Shown here piece after piece: positions 10,101 through 22,100 of a stretch of DNA of 64,000 bases. The stretch comes from Trichaptum fuscoviolaceum (taxonomy: Eukaryota > Basidiomycota > Agaricomycetes > Hymenochaetales > Trichaptaceae): assembly GCA_910574455.1 (NCBI GenBank), contig CAJSYZ010000010.1:2818770-2882769 (forward strand), read 5' to 3'. A program made the position numbers and the translations under genes. The first letter of the stretch is position 1. Every line of letters starts with the position of its first letter. The notes below the pieces were generated by a model. That model was not told the origin of the DNA, ran no database searches, and saw nothing but the letters and a program-made list of their open reading frames with translations.

Positions 10101-13100
10101 ATTTCTCCAAAATTACTGATCCCGATTTCTCATTGATTGCATATACCCATAGAAAGCCGGAAGCTTCGTCAATGAATTTGAGGGAATAGATAGCCCCACT
10201 GAAAGACTTGTCGACCATGTACTCGATGTCTGTGTGAATGGTAGAGAAGGGTTGGCTTTGACGCTCTTCTGGAGATCTCGCAGGTGCGCTGGTTGCCGCT
10301 TGCTTTCCAAGTATGCAGGCATCACACTGACATTTCATGTCGTCTTTAGATATTTTCATGCCTTCGACAGTGTTGCATTTATCCATTCGGCGAAGCCGGT
10401 TGGATGAAGCATGCATTAGTCGTTGATGCCACACACTTAGCGGGGCCGCACCGTCTTTGGGTGTTGCAGCGACGAAAGAAGACTCGACAATTTTGATCAC
10501 TAGTCGAACGCGGTAAGTGTTGCCAGATGCACTTGCAAAGCCAAAGGGCTTCTTGTCCTTGTAGAAGATTGCTTTCTTGGCGAGAAGTACCACTGAGACA
10601 CCAGATTGTGTTAGCTTCGTGCCGGATAGGAGGTTAGAGGCCAGGTCGGGAATATAAAGTACGTCTTTAAGCAGTACTTTTGTAATGGCTCCATTGTAGA
10701 TAAACGAAGCAATAATAGACCCTTTTCCAGTGGCATTAATGGACTCTCCAATGCCTGCCAAGTTGACGCGAACTGGATCGATAGGTTGAAATTCATAGAA
10801 TAACGACTTGTCGTACGTCATATGAGAGGTAGCGCCGGTATCTAAAAGCCAATCTGGGTTACGTTCGGCAGTGTGCGCTAGCATCGCAAATTGAGTATTG
10901 ATTTCGGCAATGGAAGCTGTTTCCTGAGTGGCTTGAGCTGATTCTTTCGCAGATCCGTTTGACCCTGACTTGGCGTTCCGGTTACGCATGTGTGCCGGTA
11001 TCTCCCATCCAGGGATGGTAGATTTGCCTTCCGCGCCACCCCCTGGACTCCAGCACTGTTCAATCGTGTGCCTGACTCCCCCGCAATTTGAGCATGCGGT
11101 GCGTTTAGTCCGTTTGAATGGGTTATTGTTTGATCGACGAGTACTGGATGCAAGGAGAGCGGAATCATTTGACCGAGTACCAGGTGCGGTGTTTTTACGC
11201 GATGACACGAGCAATAAGTGATTGATAAACTCTTCGGCCGTTTTACAGCTCTCAGCATATAGGGTGTATGCGTCCCATTGGCTGTTCATGATTGAAGAGC
11301 ATATAATGCCACGCCAGTCATTGTCTTCGAGAATGCCACCCGCGTTGGTCAATTGCGACTTGAATGCACGCATTTGAGTGATGTGATCTTCCATTGATTC
11401 CCCAGAGCCAATAGTCTTACTGCGCAGGAGAGTGTTCGCATTTGCGACAGCATTGACGGAGCCACGTTGAAAGCGAACTTGAAGAGCGACCCACAGATCG
11501 TATGCATTGTCGGATTGGAAGTCGGCCATTAGTTTTCCATCAACGTTGCCATGTATTTGCAGGTAAGCCCGAGTATCGGCTTCGTCAAATAGATCGTCGT
11601 ACTCATTTGCGTAGCCATCAATGATAGTGTCCAGGTGTCGAAGCTTCATAATTTTGTAGCAGTGACGAGCCCATTGGGAATAGTTGCTGCCATCAATGGC
11701 AAGTGGATCCATTTTTATGAATTTGTCGCCAGGAGGGGGTATTAGACGATTGACACGGCTGGATAGATAGGTCGGAATAGCAATGTTTGTGGTGGCTGGT
11801 TGGACAGGAATAGAGGGAACATGCGGTAATTCTGCGTCCTGACCGGTGAGTTTTCCAGACGGATTCTTTGAGTCCGATTCAGCGGGTAACTTGACTGAAA
11901 TATGCTCGTCTTTGACAGAGCCTGTGTCCTGAAATTCCGACTTCAGAGGTTCTCCGGACGATGTTCCGGGTGGCACATCTTGTCCCTTGATCATTAAGGA
12001 GTCAAATAGCGCCGCAATCACCGGAGAATCGTCATCGTCTTCTAGTAGCACACGGAGAGCAGCTAGCTTCTTAGGAGAGATGGACATAGTAGAGTAGCTT
12101 GTGTCACGAAATAGGAGCGGATCTGTTATTAAAGATTAAAGCGGTGGCTCATAACCTGTAGAGATATACTCAGTATTCGTGGTAGAAAACTCAGGTGAAT
12201 TACAGGATGAGAGTGAAACTAAATAATGTCGGCCGTTTAGTGGCTGACCGCGCCATGTATTACATAATAAAATAAGTCCGTAAATGCGCAATAAAATAGA
12301 AATGTTCGTCAACATCTAACAGACCCATTCTAGATCGACTCCAGGACATCCCGACACCGCCAGAAGCCGCCAGCCTGGAGGCCCTGTTCGCCGCCCTTCG
12401 CGCCTCTTATGGGGAAATCGATGCAGACAAAGCCGCAGCCGACAAGCTGATGCGCCTACGCCAGACAGGAACGGTCGCCGAGTTTGCGTCGCAATTCCGT
12501 GCCCTCCAAGCCCTCACCGGGTGGCCCAAGGACGCAACGACGGATGTCATCTACCTCGACATGTTCCGGAAGGGACTCAAAGACCAGGTTCGCCAGCACA
12601 TCGCCAGCACAGAGGCGAAGGATATGAAATTCGATGCCTACGTCAACTGGGTTTCCGAGACGGACGAGAAGCTAAGGCTCGCACACGCCTATGGACCAGT
12701 ATCAAAGCCAGCGGCTACGCCCCGAAGCAATCCCGGCACCACTAGTTCAGCTCCGCGTACGATCCCGACTGCGGGCGCAAGCTCGACGAAGGATCCCAAC
12801 GCAATGGAGATTGACAGGGTGCGCCGGGAGCGCAGGAGTAAGGGACTATGCTACTACTGCGGAGAGAAAGACCATTTAGTGAGCGATTGCCCAGCGCGAC
12901 CGCCAACCCGAAACCTAAAGGCTACGAAATCCACGTCCCCGTCGAGCCCATCGCCCCCCGCGCTCCAGTCGTTCGAAGAAACGCTCAAATGTATGGCGGA
13001 ACAGTACGTCCAGAATGTGCAGCAGTCCGTGCTACAGAACGCATTCGCCGCCATGACGCCCGCCGCCAAGAACGTTCACAATCCCGAAGCCCCGCCCCCA

Positions 13101-13115
13101 GCGGATTTTCAGTAG
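7172..13115 (+). CDS. gag: Element A Gag (interrupted by copia insertion)
   Basis: ATG at 7172. The first part, to 7591, encodes a coiled-coil-like stretch (LDTLEKRYSKLVNEHNQVQN) and the start of the retrotransposon Gag domain (LKMKLPDTFKGERAKLENWI). The frame continues at 12327 after removal of the copia element and one gaccc copy; the inserted length puts both parts in the same phase. The second part holds the rest of the Gag fold (FRKGLKDQVRQHIAS) and one CCHC knuckle, CYYCGEKDHLVSDC (about 12850-12891), which binds genomic RNA. The stop is at 13113-13115. The pol frame is -1 to gag and overlaps it. No classic slippery heptamer was found close to the gag stop. Confidence 0.88.
7592..7756 (-). 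repeat. Copia 3' LTR
   Basis: 165-bp copy reading tgtagagata...catctaaca on the plus strand; TG...CA ends in either orientation. It matches 12157-12321. Confidence 0.93.
7792..12087 (-). CDS. Copia Gag-Pol polyprotein
   Basis: A 1431-residue single ORF with ATG at 12087. Domains in order: UBN2/Gag-like region (about 110-300); CCHC knuckle CSNCGGVRHTIEQC (332-345); aspartic protease LLDTGATSHM (414-423); integrase zinc domain, from WHQRLMH (553) to CDAC (588-591); and integrase core with D620, D684 and E720 in DD35E spacing. Reverse transcriptase follows with GVYVDDC at roughly residue 1105, then RNase H with GYCDSDYGGD and STAEAEYMAL and the C-terminal HIDIPVHHIRDEV and GTANPADILTKPL motifs. 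Protease-integrase-RT-RNase H is the copia order. No stop or frameshift was seen, so the protein may be functional. Confidence 0.95.
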   Translation of the reverse strand: MSISPKKLAALRVLLEDDDDSPVIAALFDSLMIKGQDVPPGTSSGEPLKSEFQDTGSVKDEHISVKLPAESDSKNPSGKLTGQDAELPHVPSIPVQPATTNIAIPTYLSSRVNRLIPPPGDKFIKMDPLAIDGSNYSQWARHCYKIMKLRHLDTIIDGYANEYDDLFDEADTRAYLQIHGNVDGKLMADFQSDNAYDLWVALQVRFQRGSVNAVANANTLLRSKTIGSGESMEDHITQMRAFKSQLTNAGGILEDNDWRGIICSSIMNSQWDAYTLYAESCKTAEEFINHLLLVSSRKNTAPGTRSNDSALLASSTRRSNNNPFKRTKRTACSNCGGVRHTIEQCWSPGGGAEGKSTIPGWEIPAHMRNRNAKSGSNGSAKESAQATQETASIAEINTQFAMLAHTAERNPDWLLDTGATSHMTYDKSLFYEFQPIDPVRVNLAGIGESINATGKGSIIASFIYNGAITKVLLKDVLYIPDLASNLLSGTKLTQSGVSVVLLAKKAIFYKDKKPFGFASASGNTYRVRLVIKIVESSFVAATPKDGAAPLSVWHQRLMHASSNRLRRMDKCNTVEGMKISKDDMKCQCDACILGKQAATSAPARSPEERQSQPFSTIHTDIEYMVDKSFSGAIYSLKFIDEASGFLWVYAINEKSGSVILEKFREIDAYIENQFGRRIHSVHSDNGGEFVNSEMNAYLTSRGIIHRLIAPHRHEMNGIAERINRTGSNAVRTALIDSGLPRAYWAEAYSHFAYVHNRTGASFIPKDKTPYELAFGRKPNISHLRAFGCRAFVRTIPEQRKKLDNKSQIGVYVGINSDASYRIMLPTHRLIISRDVIFDENNSNLPCRAYIDQTEISSSTTSFVPPEFEASGQPRYNLRDTPARKPLPEAANATQERRIVDGIIIPRTWNEAMLTPEKSEWVKACTYEVGKLEGMDVWDVVDKPHDTHIIQGMWVFNIKTDPTGNHEYRARWVARGDSQIPGEYNDTFAASGDYDVAKAIVSMAAGNKSSTLAVRDITSAYLHSPLSEDNIFVAYPTGFLPPSGLQQVCHLKKALYGLKQGARAWTEHFSDALATSGLKQLTSTPSAFYRSGPEGESLMGVYVDDCISSSTSAPNQQNAEADTLRKIIASKFEFKEKDVYAKPSIVLGMKVEIDQGRDWIKISVPHKISRAVEKYNLTDANTVPSPLPPDAITIMEHAKSGVDQYHAQGQYPYRSLVGELLWMANVVRIDIAYSANLLARYLSNFTSVHWDMAKRVLKYLKGTENLGIVYRTSNSIDRPIGYCDSDYGGDLGDRKSVSGFVFMLNGGPINWKSKKQSVVALSTAEAEYMALSLTAKHALWLRNFSKEINRDFGGHPVTIKVDNRAAIAIAYNPVQQPKTKHIDIPVHHIRDEVKKGKLAVEHISGTANPADILTKPLSPVLHKKCVDLLGMF
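12146..12156 (-). other. Copia primer site (half-tRNA iMet type)
   Basis: On the minus strand the bases directly after the 5' LTR are ggttatgagcc. Its complement ggctcataacc matches the anticodon arm of initiator tRNA-Met (anticodon CAU inside ctcataa), not the 3' acceptor end. This is the half-tRNA priming known for Drosophila copia. The match is from knowledge of the tRNA and was not checked against this genome. Confidence 0.65.
12157..12321 (-). repeat. Copia 5' LTR
   Basis: 165-bp direct copy of 7592-7756, followed by the target duplication gaccc at 12322-12326. Confidence 0.93.
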
Positions 13116-16100
13116 GGTCGTATTGCTCAGTCGCGCCCTATACGACCCAACCGCCCTTGTGGCCGAAGAACTCTCTTAATAATGGTCCCTTGTATTTAAC
13201 CATCTCTACAATAGACCGTCGTCTTCGACGACATTTGAAGTTCCCGGTACAGGTTAGCGACGGAAAGACGGATGCCTTAGCCACAGTAATGTTAGACAGC
13301 GGTGCGTCGGGAACTTTCATAAATTCCCGCTACGTTTCGCGACACGGACTCCAGACCCGGGACTTGGTAATCCCGATACTTTTACGAAACGCGGACAATT
13401 CCCCGAACGCGATTGGACGCATCACCAAGGAAGTCGTCCTCAACGTCGAGATGAAGGGACACTTAGAACAGTTAACCATGGCCGTCGCGGATATTGGCGA
13501 CGACGATATTATCATGGGGATCGACTGGTTGCGGCACCATAACCCAACCATTGACTGGACCAACGATGTGGTCGATCTCAACCGCTGCCCGCCTCAGTGT
13601 GACAACCAGCAACGTCTGGTCCCGCTTCCCCGCCTCGCCATAGCAGAAGAAGTCGAGACCCCCTGGGGGCCCGACAGGACCCAGGCCGAATGGGAAGCTG
13701 TCCCACCGGGATTTCGGTACTCAGAAAAATATTGGGACCAGTACCACGACGCCGAATCCTACTTCGTCACGACGGACGACCATTTCGCGTACAAAATTGC
13801 CGCCTCGTACACCCACTCCCAGGCCATCGCTGAGAAGTCTGCGGTGAAGGAAGGCGAGAAAACCTTCGAAGAACTAGTTCCCCCCGAATTCCGTGAGTTT
13901 GCCGACGTTTTCTCGAAAGTTGAATCCGAAAGGCTTCCACTGCGCAAGCCGTATGACCACGCCATAGATTTAGAACCCGGGAAGGTTCCCCCGTACAGCA
14001 AAATCTATCCCTTGGCCCCAGCCGAACGCGACGCCCTTCGCGAATTCGTCGACGAAAACCTGCGCAAAGGGTACATACGACCTTCGAAATCCCCTGCAGC
14101 GGCTCCCGTCTTCTTTATCAAGAAAAAGGACGGAACCTTGCGCATGGTAGTCGATTACCGACGACTGAACGATATCACGGTCAAGAATCGATACCCGCTT
14201 CCCCTCACGATGGAACTCGTAGACGCGCTGCAAAAGGCGAAGGTTTTCACGACTCTAGATTTACGATGGGGCTACCACAATGTGCGACTGAAGCAAGGCG
14301 ACGAGTGGAAGGCGGCATTTCGGACTCAGGCAGGACATTTCGAACCAACGGTGATGACATTCGGGCTCACGAATGCCCCGGCGACCTTCCAGCATATGAT
14401 GAACAATATCTTCAAAGACCTCATTGGAGTATACGTGATCATCTATCTTGACGACTTGCTAATCTTTTCCGAAGATGAATCGCAGCACGATGAACACGTA
14501 CGGGAAGTCCTTAAACGGCTACGCGAAAACGACTTGTTCTGTAAACCCGAAAAGTGCAAATTCAAACAGACTTCCGTCGAGTATCTCGGGATGATTATTT
14601 CGCAGGGAAAGGTGGCGATGGATCCCGCCAAGGTACAGGCGGTCCTCGACTGGCCTACCCCGAAAAAGGTGAAAGACATTCAAGCCTTCCTCGGGTTCGC
14701 GAATTTCTATCGACGCTTCATTCGGGATTTCTCGCACATTGTCAAACCGCTCACGACGCTGCTGAAGAAGGACGTTCGCTGGGCCTGGACAGAAAACCAG
14801 CAGTTCGCTTTCGACTATCTCAAGCGCATGTTCACGACCGCCCCCTGTTACGTCTCAACTTACGGTCTCGTATAGTTAGGGAACGCAACGTTAAGTTGCT
14901 CAGTGATAGCGGAGCTAGGGCTCGACACTAAGTGTTGTATGGACAAAGGCCTACGATGTAGAGTAGAGAGAAACAGATGTATAGCAGAGACTAGAGACGG
15001 GGGGTTTGACAAAGGAGATCAAACTTAGAGTTCGATCATGCTAAGTACAGGGGTTTATATACTGTAGCTGCGGAGCAAGGGTACATCGGAAGATGAGTAA
15101 GAAGAGAACAATAAGAGAGTAGACGATAGGCTACTAATAATAGTGTGAGAGCGATGGGCAGAGGGTTAGGGCAAAGGGTACATGTGTAACATCGGGATTG
15201 GCTGAGGGTTGAGGGTTACATCGGAAGATGACTGAGCAGAACAAGAATATAAACAAATAGGGCGAAGGGTTCGGAGTAATGGGGGCCGCTGACATAGTAA
15301 GAAAACGTAACATTACCCCGTTCTTAAATTGAAACGTAGTGGAAATCAGTAAAGAAAATGGCCGTTATAGGGACAAATTAAGTCCAATAGACAATAAGGA
15401 AAAACATGCCATATAAGCGAAGTTAACGCCAATAGGGTATCCAGGTTGGCAACAGGTGCTTTAGTTGTTTGCAGGTGGGTTTCTCTTTGTTACGCGTTGT
15501 TGAGCAATTCGGTTAGATGCGCATTCATCGTCATGACCATCGTGTTGTCCACATGAGGGGCATGTATACTTGGGGCATCCAATGATGGTGTGTCCAGGTG
15601 CACGTATGTTGCAGTATGAACATGTATAAAATTCGCAGGTGGACGCGGCCAGGTTGTAGTGGTGGTCGACAGCGGAGTGTTGTGTGCATTCCTTGGGGTC
15701 CAGAGACATAGACGTGAAAGGATTGTTGTCGACTTTCGGGCTGTATGTGGGTGAGGGTGGGGCTGTGTTGACACGATACTCTTGGTCTTCTTGTAACTGT
15801 ATTGGCGATTGTAGACGAATGGGTTCGGACAGGCGATTGATGAGTTCTTTGCGTTCTGGGACTTGAGTGCCGACGGAGTGAAGGGGTGGGCGAGGTACTT
15901 GGTCAGCAAGGTCTTTAGTGAGGTCAATGATGTCGTCCTCCGTGGTGAGGTCAATGACCAATGGGGCAAATAACTCTTGAGGCGCTGTTTCAAGGAGTTC
16001 CGTAAGGGCAAATCGTCGCATGTCTTGGAATGACTCTTGAGCCCGTCGCAAGAGATGGAGAGATCCTTCGATGATGGCAATGGTGGGATCGAGAATCTCC

Positions 16101-19100
16101 TGGTTTCGGGTAACAATATCATAACATTGGGTCCAGTTGGCAAGAAGAGGAGTGTCATCATATGTTGATTGACTTAGGCGTTGGTGGAAGGTGCGAGTTG
16201 AAAATAATTCAAGGATCTGGCGAGATTGCAAGGGGTTGTGGGTGTCGAGGCGTAAGGCTGGTGGTTGGAGAGATGATGTGTATGAACGAAATAAGGGGGT
16301 GTGACGGGATGGGTTGCGTTGGGAACGAGCAGGTGGCATGACTTAGAGGGAATGAGTCGGACAGTCGTAGTGACAACAACTGCAGGTGCAATAGGGGTCA
16401 GAGCGGCGAGGTTCAAAGTGGCTGAAGTGATGACGATGTCGGACAATGGGTCGAGTGATTGTGAGTGGGGGTTGAACACGAGCAGATTTGTTGAAATAGT
16501 CAATGAGTCGGTGGGCGTAATCAGGGTTGTTAAAGAAGGTGTGGATGAGAAATACCGAGATTGTTGGGATGTGGAGTCCAAGTCCTGTGGGGGGTTTGAA
16601 GTACTTGTACTCCCAGTCTGGGTCGTAGTGGTCTTTGGACCAAGCTCCGGAGTATACAGGTCGGACAGCGTCCAGGTAATGGGGGCGAGTTGGAATCGAG
16701 GTAGTCGGTAATGCGACAGTATGGGGTTCAGGTGTTGGTGGCTGTTTGTTCGATGAGGAGAGCGTATAGTCGTTTATGATGTTAGATGAGTGGGGATATG
16801 AGAAGTGAACGAGTTTTTTGGATGGGGACATTCAAGTGAGATGATGGAGTCTTTTATAGGCTTTGAGGATGGTCTGTGCGTTCCGAAGATGTGACTCGGG
16901 TTCCCATGAGTTTCCAGAAGTGGGGTAACCTTTCCATTTTATAAGATATTGTCGCCTGGTGCCATTCCCATGGTGGGCTCGGATGGCTTCTACTTCGAAT
17001 TGTTCTTGTCCTTCGATTAGATCAGGTGGGGGGTTACTGTGGGGTGGTCCATATGCTTCCGTCTCAGTGTATCTCACGAGAAGCGCGGCGTGGAATACTG
17101 GGTGTATCTTCCATTTAGTCCGTGAGAGATCCAATTCATAGACGAGTGGAGATAAGACTTTCTTGATCTTGAAGGGACCATCGCGTTTTTCCTTGAACTT
17201 TTGCGATAAACCGGGAATTCGAAGGTTCTTTGAGTCTAGCCAAACTTTGTCTCCTTTGTTGAATGGTTTGAAGTTTCGGAAAGTGCGTTCTTTCATTACC
17301 ATAGCGGCGACTGAATGAGCTGCTAAGGCTTCTGATCGATGTACTGTGAGGTTGGCAAGTCGTTGTGATACGGATGGGACGTTTGATTTCGGATATTTCA
17401 GGGGTAGTGGAATGGGGTCGTATCCCATGAGAAGCGAGAAAGGGGTTCTCTTGGTGACAGCGTGGGCACGGTTGTTATGGGCGAATTCAATGTTGGGAAT
17501 GTGTCTAGACCAGTTCTCAGGTTCCGCAGTACAATAGATCCGGAGGTATACTTCGATCTCTTGATTGGTCCGTTCGGCTTGTCCATCGGTTTGAGGGTGG
17601 TAAGCGGTGGACATAGACGACTTGATTCCTATGATCTTGCAGAGTTCTTGGAATGCTTTAGAAGCGAATTGGGGTCCTCTGTCGGATATAATGCGTATTG
17701 GAAGTCCAAATCGTCGATATACATTGTCGAAGTATAGTTGTGCCGTTTCAATTGCGTCTACTGTCTTCTCGCATGGAATGAGGACAATAGCTTTGGAGCA
17801 ATCGTGATCAATGACTAATAGAAGTGTGTCATAGCCATGTGACATTGGTAAATCGGTGATGAAGTCCATATTGACGTGGGAGAATGGAAACGAGTGTTTG
17901 TCGGCGGCGATAGGCATTAGTGGTGGAGCGGTTGGATGGTGATTGACTTTCATTTGTTGACATAGTGCGCATCCATGGACATAGTCGGATACAAACTTCT
18001 GCATCCTGGGCCAGTAATATGTCCTTCGGACCTGTTCCAGGGTGTTGAATATGCCAGGGTGTGCTCGAACTGGTATATCATGGTGAAGTCGGAGAATAGT
18101 GCGCTTTAATTCAAGGTTGTCCGGGATATAGATGCGATTTTTGAAGTAAAGGATACCGTCCTCATCGAAAAACCAGTCTTTGAGGGCAGTTCGGGCAGGT
18201 GGTAGTTTCTTCTTTAGCTGGGCAATGGTGTTGGTGAGGAATTCATCTTTCTTCATCGATTCTTTGATGGATTTTGTGAGGCTATCTGTGTCTGGGAGGT
18301 CGTCATCGGATTCGTAATCTTCCATTTCTTCTTCGTCTTCAGAATTTTCTTGATCCTTCTGTTCCTGAAGAGTGGAAATAAATAGGTCCTTTGGAAGCAT
18401 AATCGATGATTCGTTGAGATTCTCCCCCTGTTTAACATGGTCCGCCCGGCGGGATAGAAGATCGGATTGAATCATTTGTTTGCCGGGGACATGTGTGATA
18501 TGAAGGTCGAATTGTGAGAGCAACAGATGCCATCGTGCTTGACGGGGTGAGAGTCGTCGGGCCTCTCGCCAGTAGGTAAGGTTGCGATGATCACACCAAA
18601 GTGTAACAGGGTGTGGGGATCCAAGGAGATAGTGTTTCCAAGTGATGAGGGCACGGATAATAGCTAATAGTTCGCGATCATAGATCTCGTAGTTCCGTTC
18701 AGCGGAGTTTAGTGATTGCGAAATATAACCGATTGGCTTGAGAACACCGTTGTCATCATGTTGTCGAAGGACTGCTCCGGTTGCAACTTTGGAAGCGTCA
18801 GTTTCGAGGAAGAAGGGATTGTGCGGATTGGGCATAAGAAGTAACGGATGTTGAGTGAACGCGGCCTTGAGATCATCGAATGATTTTTGTTCTACTTCAG
18901 TCCATTTGAAAGGTTGATCTTTGCGTTTGAGGTTGTCCAAGGGTTTGGTGATTTCGGCGTAGTGTGGAATAAAACGTCGGTAGAAGTTGGTGAATCCAGT
19001 GAATGAACGGATATCTTTGACAGTGGTCGGAGTTGGCCATTTAGTGATTCCTTCGATTTTTGTTGGGTCGGTTTGGATGTGATTAGGTGTAATAATGAGT

Positions 19101-22100
19101 CCAAGATAGGGTAGTTTCTGCGTATGGAAGAAGCATTTGGTGGGCTTGAAGTAGAGGTCGTTCTTTTCAAGGATAGTGAAGGCACGTCGTGCTCGAGATA
19201 TGAGTTCCGGTAAGGTTGGGGCATGTATGAGGATGTCGTCCATGTAAACCAAGAGATGATTTAGAAGGATTTCTTCGCCAAGAATATCATTCATAAAGTG
19301 TTGAAAGGTGGCAGGTGAGTTGCATAGGCCGAAAAACATAACTGTTGGTTCGAAAAGTCCTCGTTGAGTGGTAAATGCGGCTTTCCATTGATCTCCATCC
19401 TTGATGCGGATATTATTGTATCCCCATCGGATATCTAGGGCGATGAAGTAGTGAGATCCATGTAACTTGTCTAATAGATCCTGGACAAGTGGTAATGGGT
19501 ACGCATTCTTGATGGTTCCATTGTTGAGGTAACGGTAATCTTGAACAGGTCGTAAGGTACCGTCTTTCTTGTCAACGAAGAAGAGAGGGGATGCCATAGG
19601 TGACTTCGAAGGTCTGATATATCCATTCTTGAGGTTCTCATCGATGAAGGCATCGAGAGCAGCTTGTTGCGGAAGTGAGAGTGGATAAGGTGAATGTCGT
19701 TTAGGAATGAAGTCAGGTTTGAGATCAATTGCATGGTCATATGGGCGACTTGGAGGAAAGCGATGTGCTTTTTCTTCGTCAAAAAGAGATAGGAATTGGT
19801 GGTATTGATGGGGTACCAAGGCAGTAAGTGGTTTAGCGGGTTGGAGTCCTTTTCGAGCTTGTTGCGCAAGTTGTGTTGAGATATTAACGCGATTGAGCTG
19901 TATTGATCCAGTTTCCCAGTCGATTTTGGGTTGATATTTCTTGAACCATGGTAGTCCGAAAATGAAGTTCTCTTTTCCAAGGGTGGTAACATAGAATCGC
20001 ATAGCATAGTGGGCATTTCCAAGCTTGACACGAAGGGGGGCATAAGATGTGATGTGTCCAGCATTGTTGAATGTTCCGTCAACATTGCGTGGTCGAAGTG
20101 ATTGTCGCAGTTTGATAGTTTTGATCTGGAGATTTTCTACGAGTGTTTTGTCAATGAATAGACCTTCTGCTCCGGTATCGAGTAGGGCGGTGGCTTTGTG
20201 GGTTTTCTGGTTATATAGGAATGTGATTGGGATTCGTAAGGCGTGATTGTCATTAATTGAATTGATGAGCAGCCTGATGTTCAACGAGAGAGAGGGCTGC
20301 GGGAGCTCTTCGTTGTTCAAAAATTTCCTTCTTCAACTCGATCAAAGACTTGGTTGACTGCGTCATCATCAAGGCCAATAAGGAGTTGTTGAATCTGTGC
20401 GGCGCGATCTTCAGCTGAGAGTTCGCCTTGATCTTGGTCTTCGTTCTCGGGTTCAGAGTATTCGTTCTGATCATCGGCTGAAGTCAATTGGCGCATATTT
20501 TTGGACCTTGGTGTTCGTGAGTTGGGCCATCGAGTTTTTGAGGTACGTTTGGGATGAGGTTTGGGACACTTGGCAGTGCGATGTCCGGGTTGGTGACAAT
20601 TGAAGCAAAGGTTTTCCTTCATATGACGTTGGAATTCTTCGGTTGAAAGTCGTGATATAAAGAAGCTGTAGATGGCTAGGTCGACCAATTCTTCTATATC
20701 ATCGTTGTCATTGGAGGGCATTGATTCATTTGTGTCGTTTGTGTCATTTGCAATGGCGCGAATTTGACGATTGTATTGTCGCATAGGTCGTCGTTTGAAG
20801 CGGTTCTCTCCGGAATATGATTGATGGGGTTGGGATTCCATTGAACGAGCTATCTTGTAATTGGTGTCCAATCGAGTGGCAAGCGAAAACCAATCTTCCA
20901 TATTGGTCGGTTGTGGACTACATGCAAGTAGTTTCATTCGAAGATTGTCATTGAGTCCCATCCAGAATGCATTGCGTTGGGAGAGATATTCCGTGATACG
21001 AGCTTGCATGATGAGTGTTTTGAATTTGAGAATGTAGTCTTCGATAGATCCTCGCTGTTTGAGCTTGGCAAGTTCCATTGTAGCCTTGATTGTGAGTTCG
21101 GATGTGATGAAAGTGCGGTGGAATTCCGCAAGGAATTCTTCAAATGTGTCGGTTTCAAAACGTCCGCTGGCCATGTATTGCATTGCGAATGGTCGGGATC
21201 CGCGAAGACTGCAATGGGCGAGCACAAATTCGATGCATAGCTCATCTGTGTCATAGATGTGTCGGTTGGCTCGTAGATGGATTTGGACTTGGAGTAAAAA
21301 GCGATCAGCATCTTCTTGGGTTCCGTCGAAAGGTTGAATTTTAGCCATGGTTATGGGTCGATCGTGTGCGGGTCCATCTCCTTGATTGTTATTGTCTGCT
21401 GCTCCTCCACCTCCAGCTCCTCCGCCTCCTCCTCCTCCTCCTTCATCGTCTCCTCCTCCTCCGTTGTTGTTCGGGTTTCCTCCGGGTGGTCCTTCTCCTC
21501 CTCCTCCTCCTTCATCTCCTGCGGGTGGTTCACCAAATCCCCATCCTCTCCATGCAGGATTTTGTCGGCCTCCTCTGCCTCCTCTGCCTCCTCTGCCTCG
21601 ACCTTGGAGATGTCTTAAGTGGAAAAAGGTACTGATACTTTCTTCTCCAGGTGGGGGTCGGAACATTGAGGGGGGTAGTTTCTGTGACAGTTTGGGTAGC
21701 CATAGTACTAATGGATAGAGGTTCGATGTGAGGGCGGGTGTAAGAGAGATATGGTTTCGGTGGGATAGGTGGAAGTATGGATGCTTGACGTGAGGGAGTA
21801 GGAGTTTCTGGAGCAATGGAGCTGCCTGATTGAGAGGATCGTCTGGAGGATCGTCTGAAGAGGGTTTGATCAAGAGATCCGTGAGTGGGTGAGTTTGAAC
21901 GAGATTGATGGGAGTTGCTGGGTTGAGGGTCAGAAGTGGAAGTTGGTTGGGGTTCTTGTGGTGGTTGTGGTAGTAGGTCGGGGTGTCGGCGGTAGTACTC
22001 TTCTCTAAGCTCTTTCCAATTTGGAGTGTGACCTTCGTATATTTCTCGTAGTTCTGGGCCGAGTGTATGAGCTACTACCCAAGAATCAGCAGTTGGGTTG

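Larger units (their letters stand above)
7592..12321 (-). mobile_element. Ty1/copia element, complete, inserted in gag of A
   Basis: Two 165-bp LTRs (7592-7756 and 12157-12321) appear identical by eye, and the TSD gaccc is present at 7587-7591 and 12322-12326. Transcription runs on the minus strand. The primer site is next to the 12157 LTR and the purine tract (cagggggag on the minus strand, 7757-7765) is next to the other. The single 1431-aa polyprotein is uninterrupted. Identical LTRs, an exact TSD and an open frame mark a very recent, possibly still competent insertion. Confidence 0.95.

Noticed and set aside
21316..21718. Plus-strand ORFs rich in S/P or L opposite gag of element C
   Set aside because: Shadow of the glycine-rich low-complexity region of Gag on the other strand.
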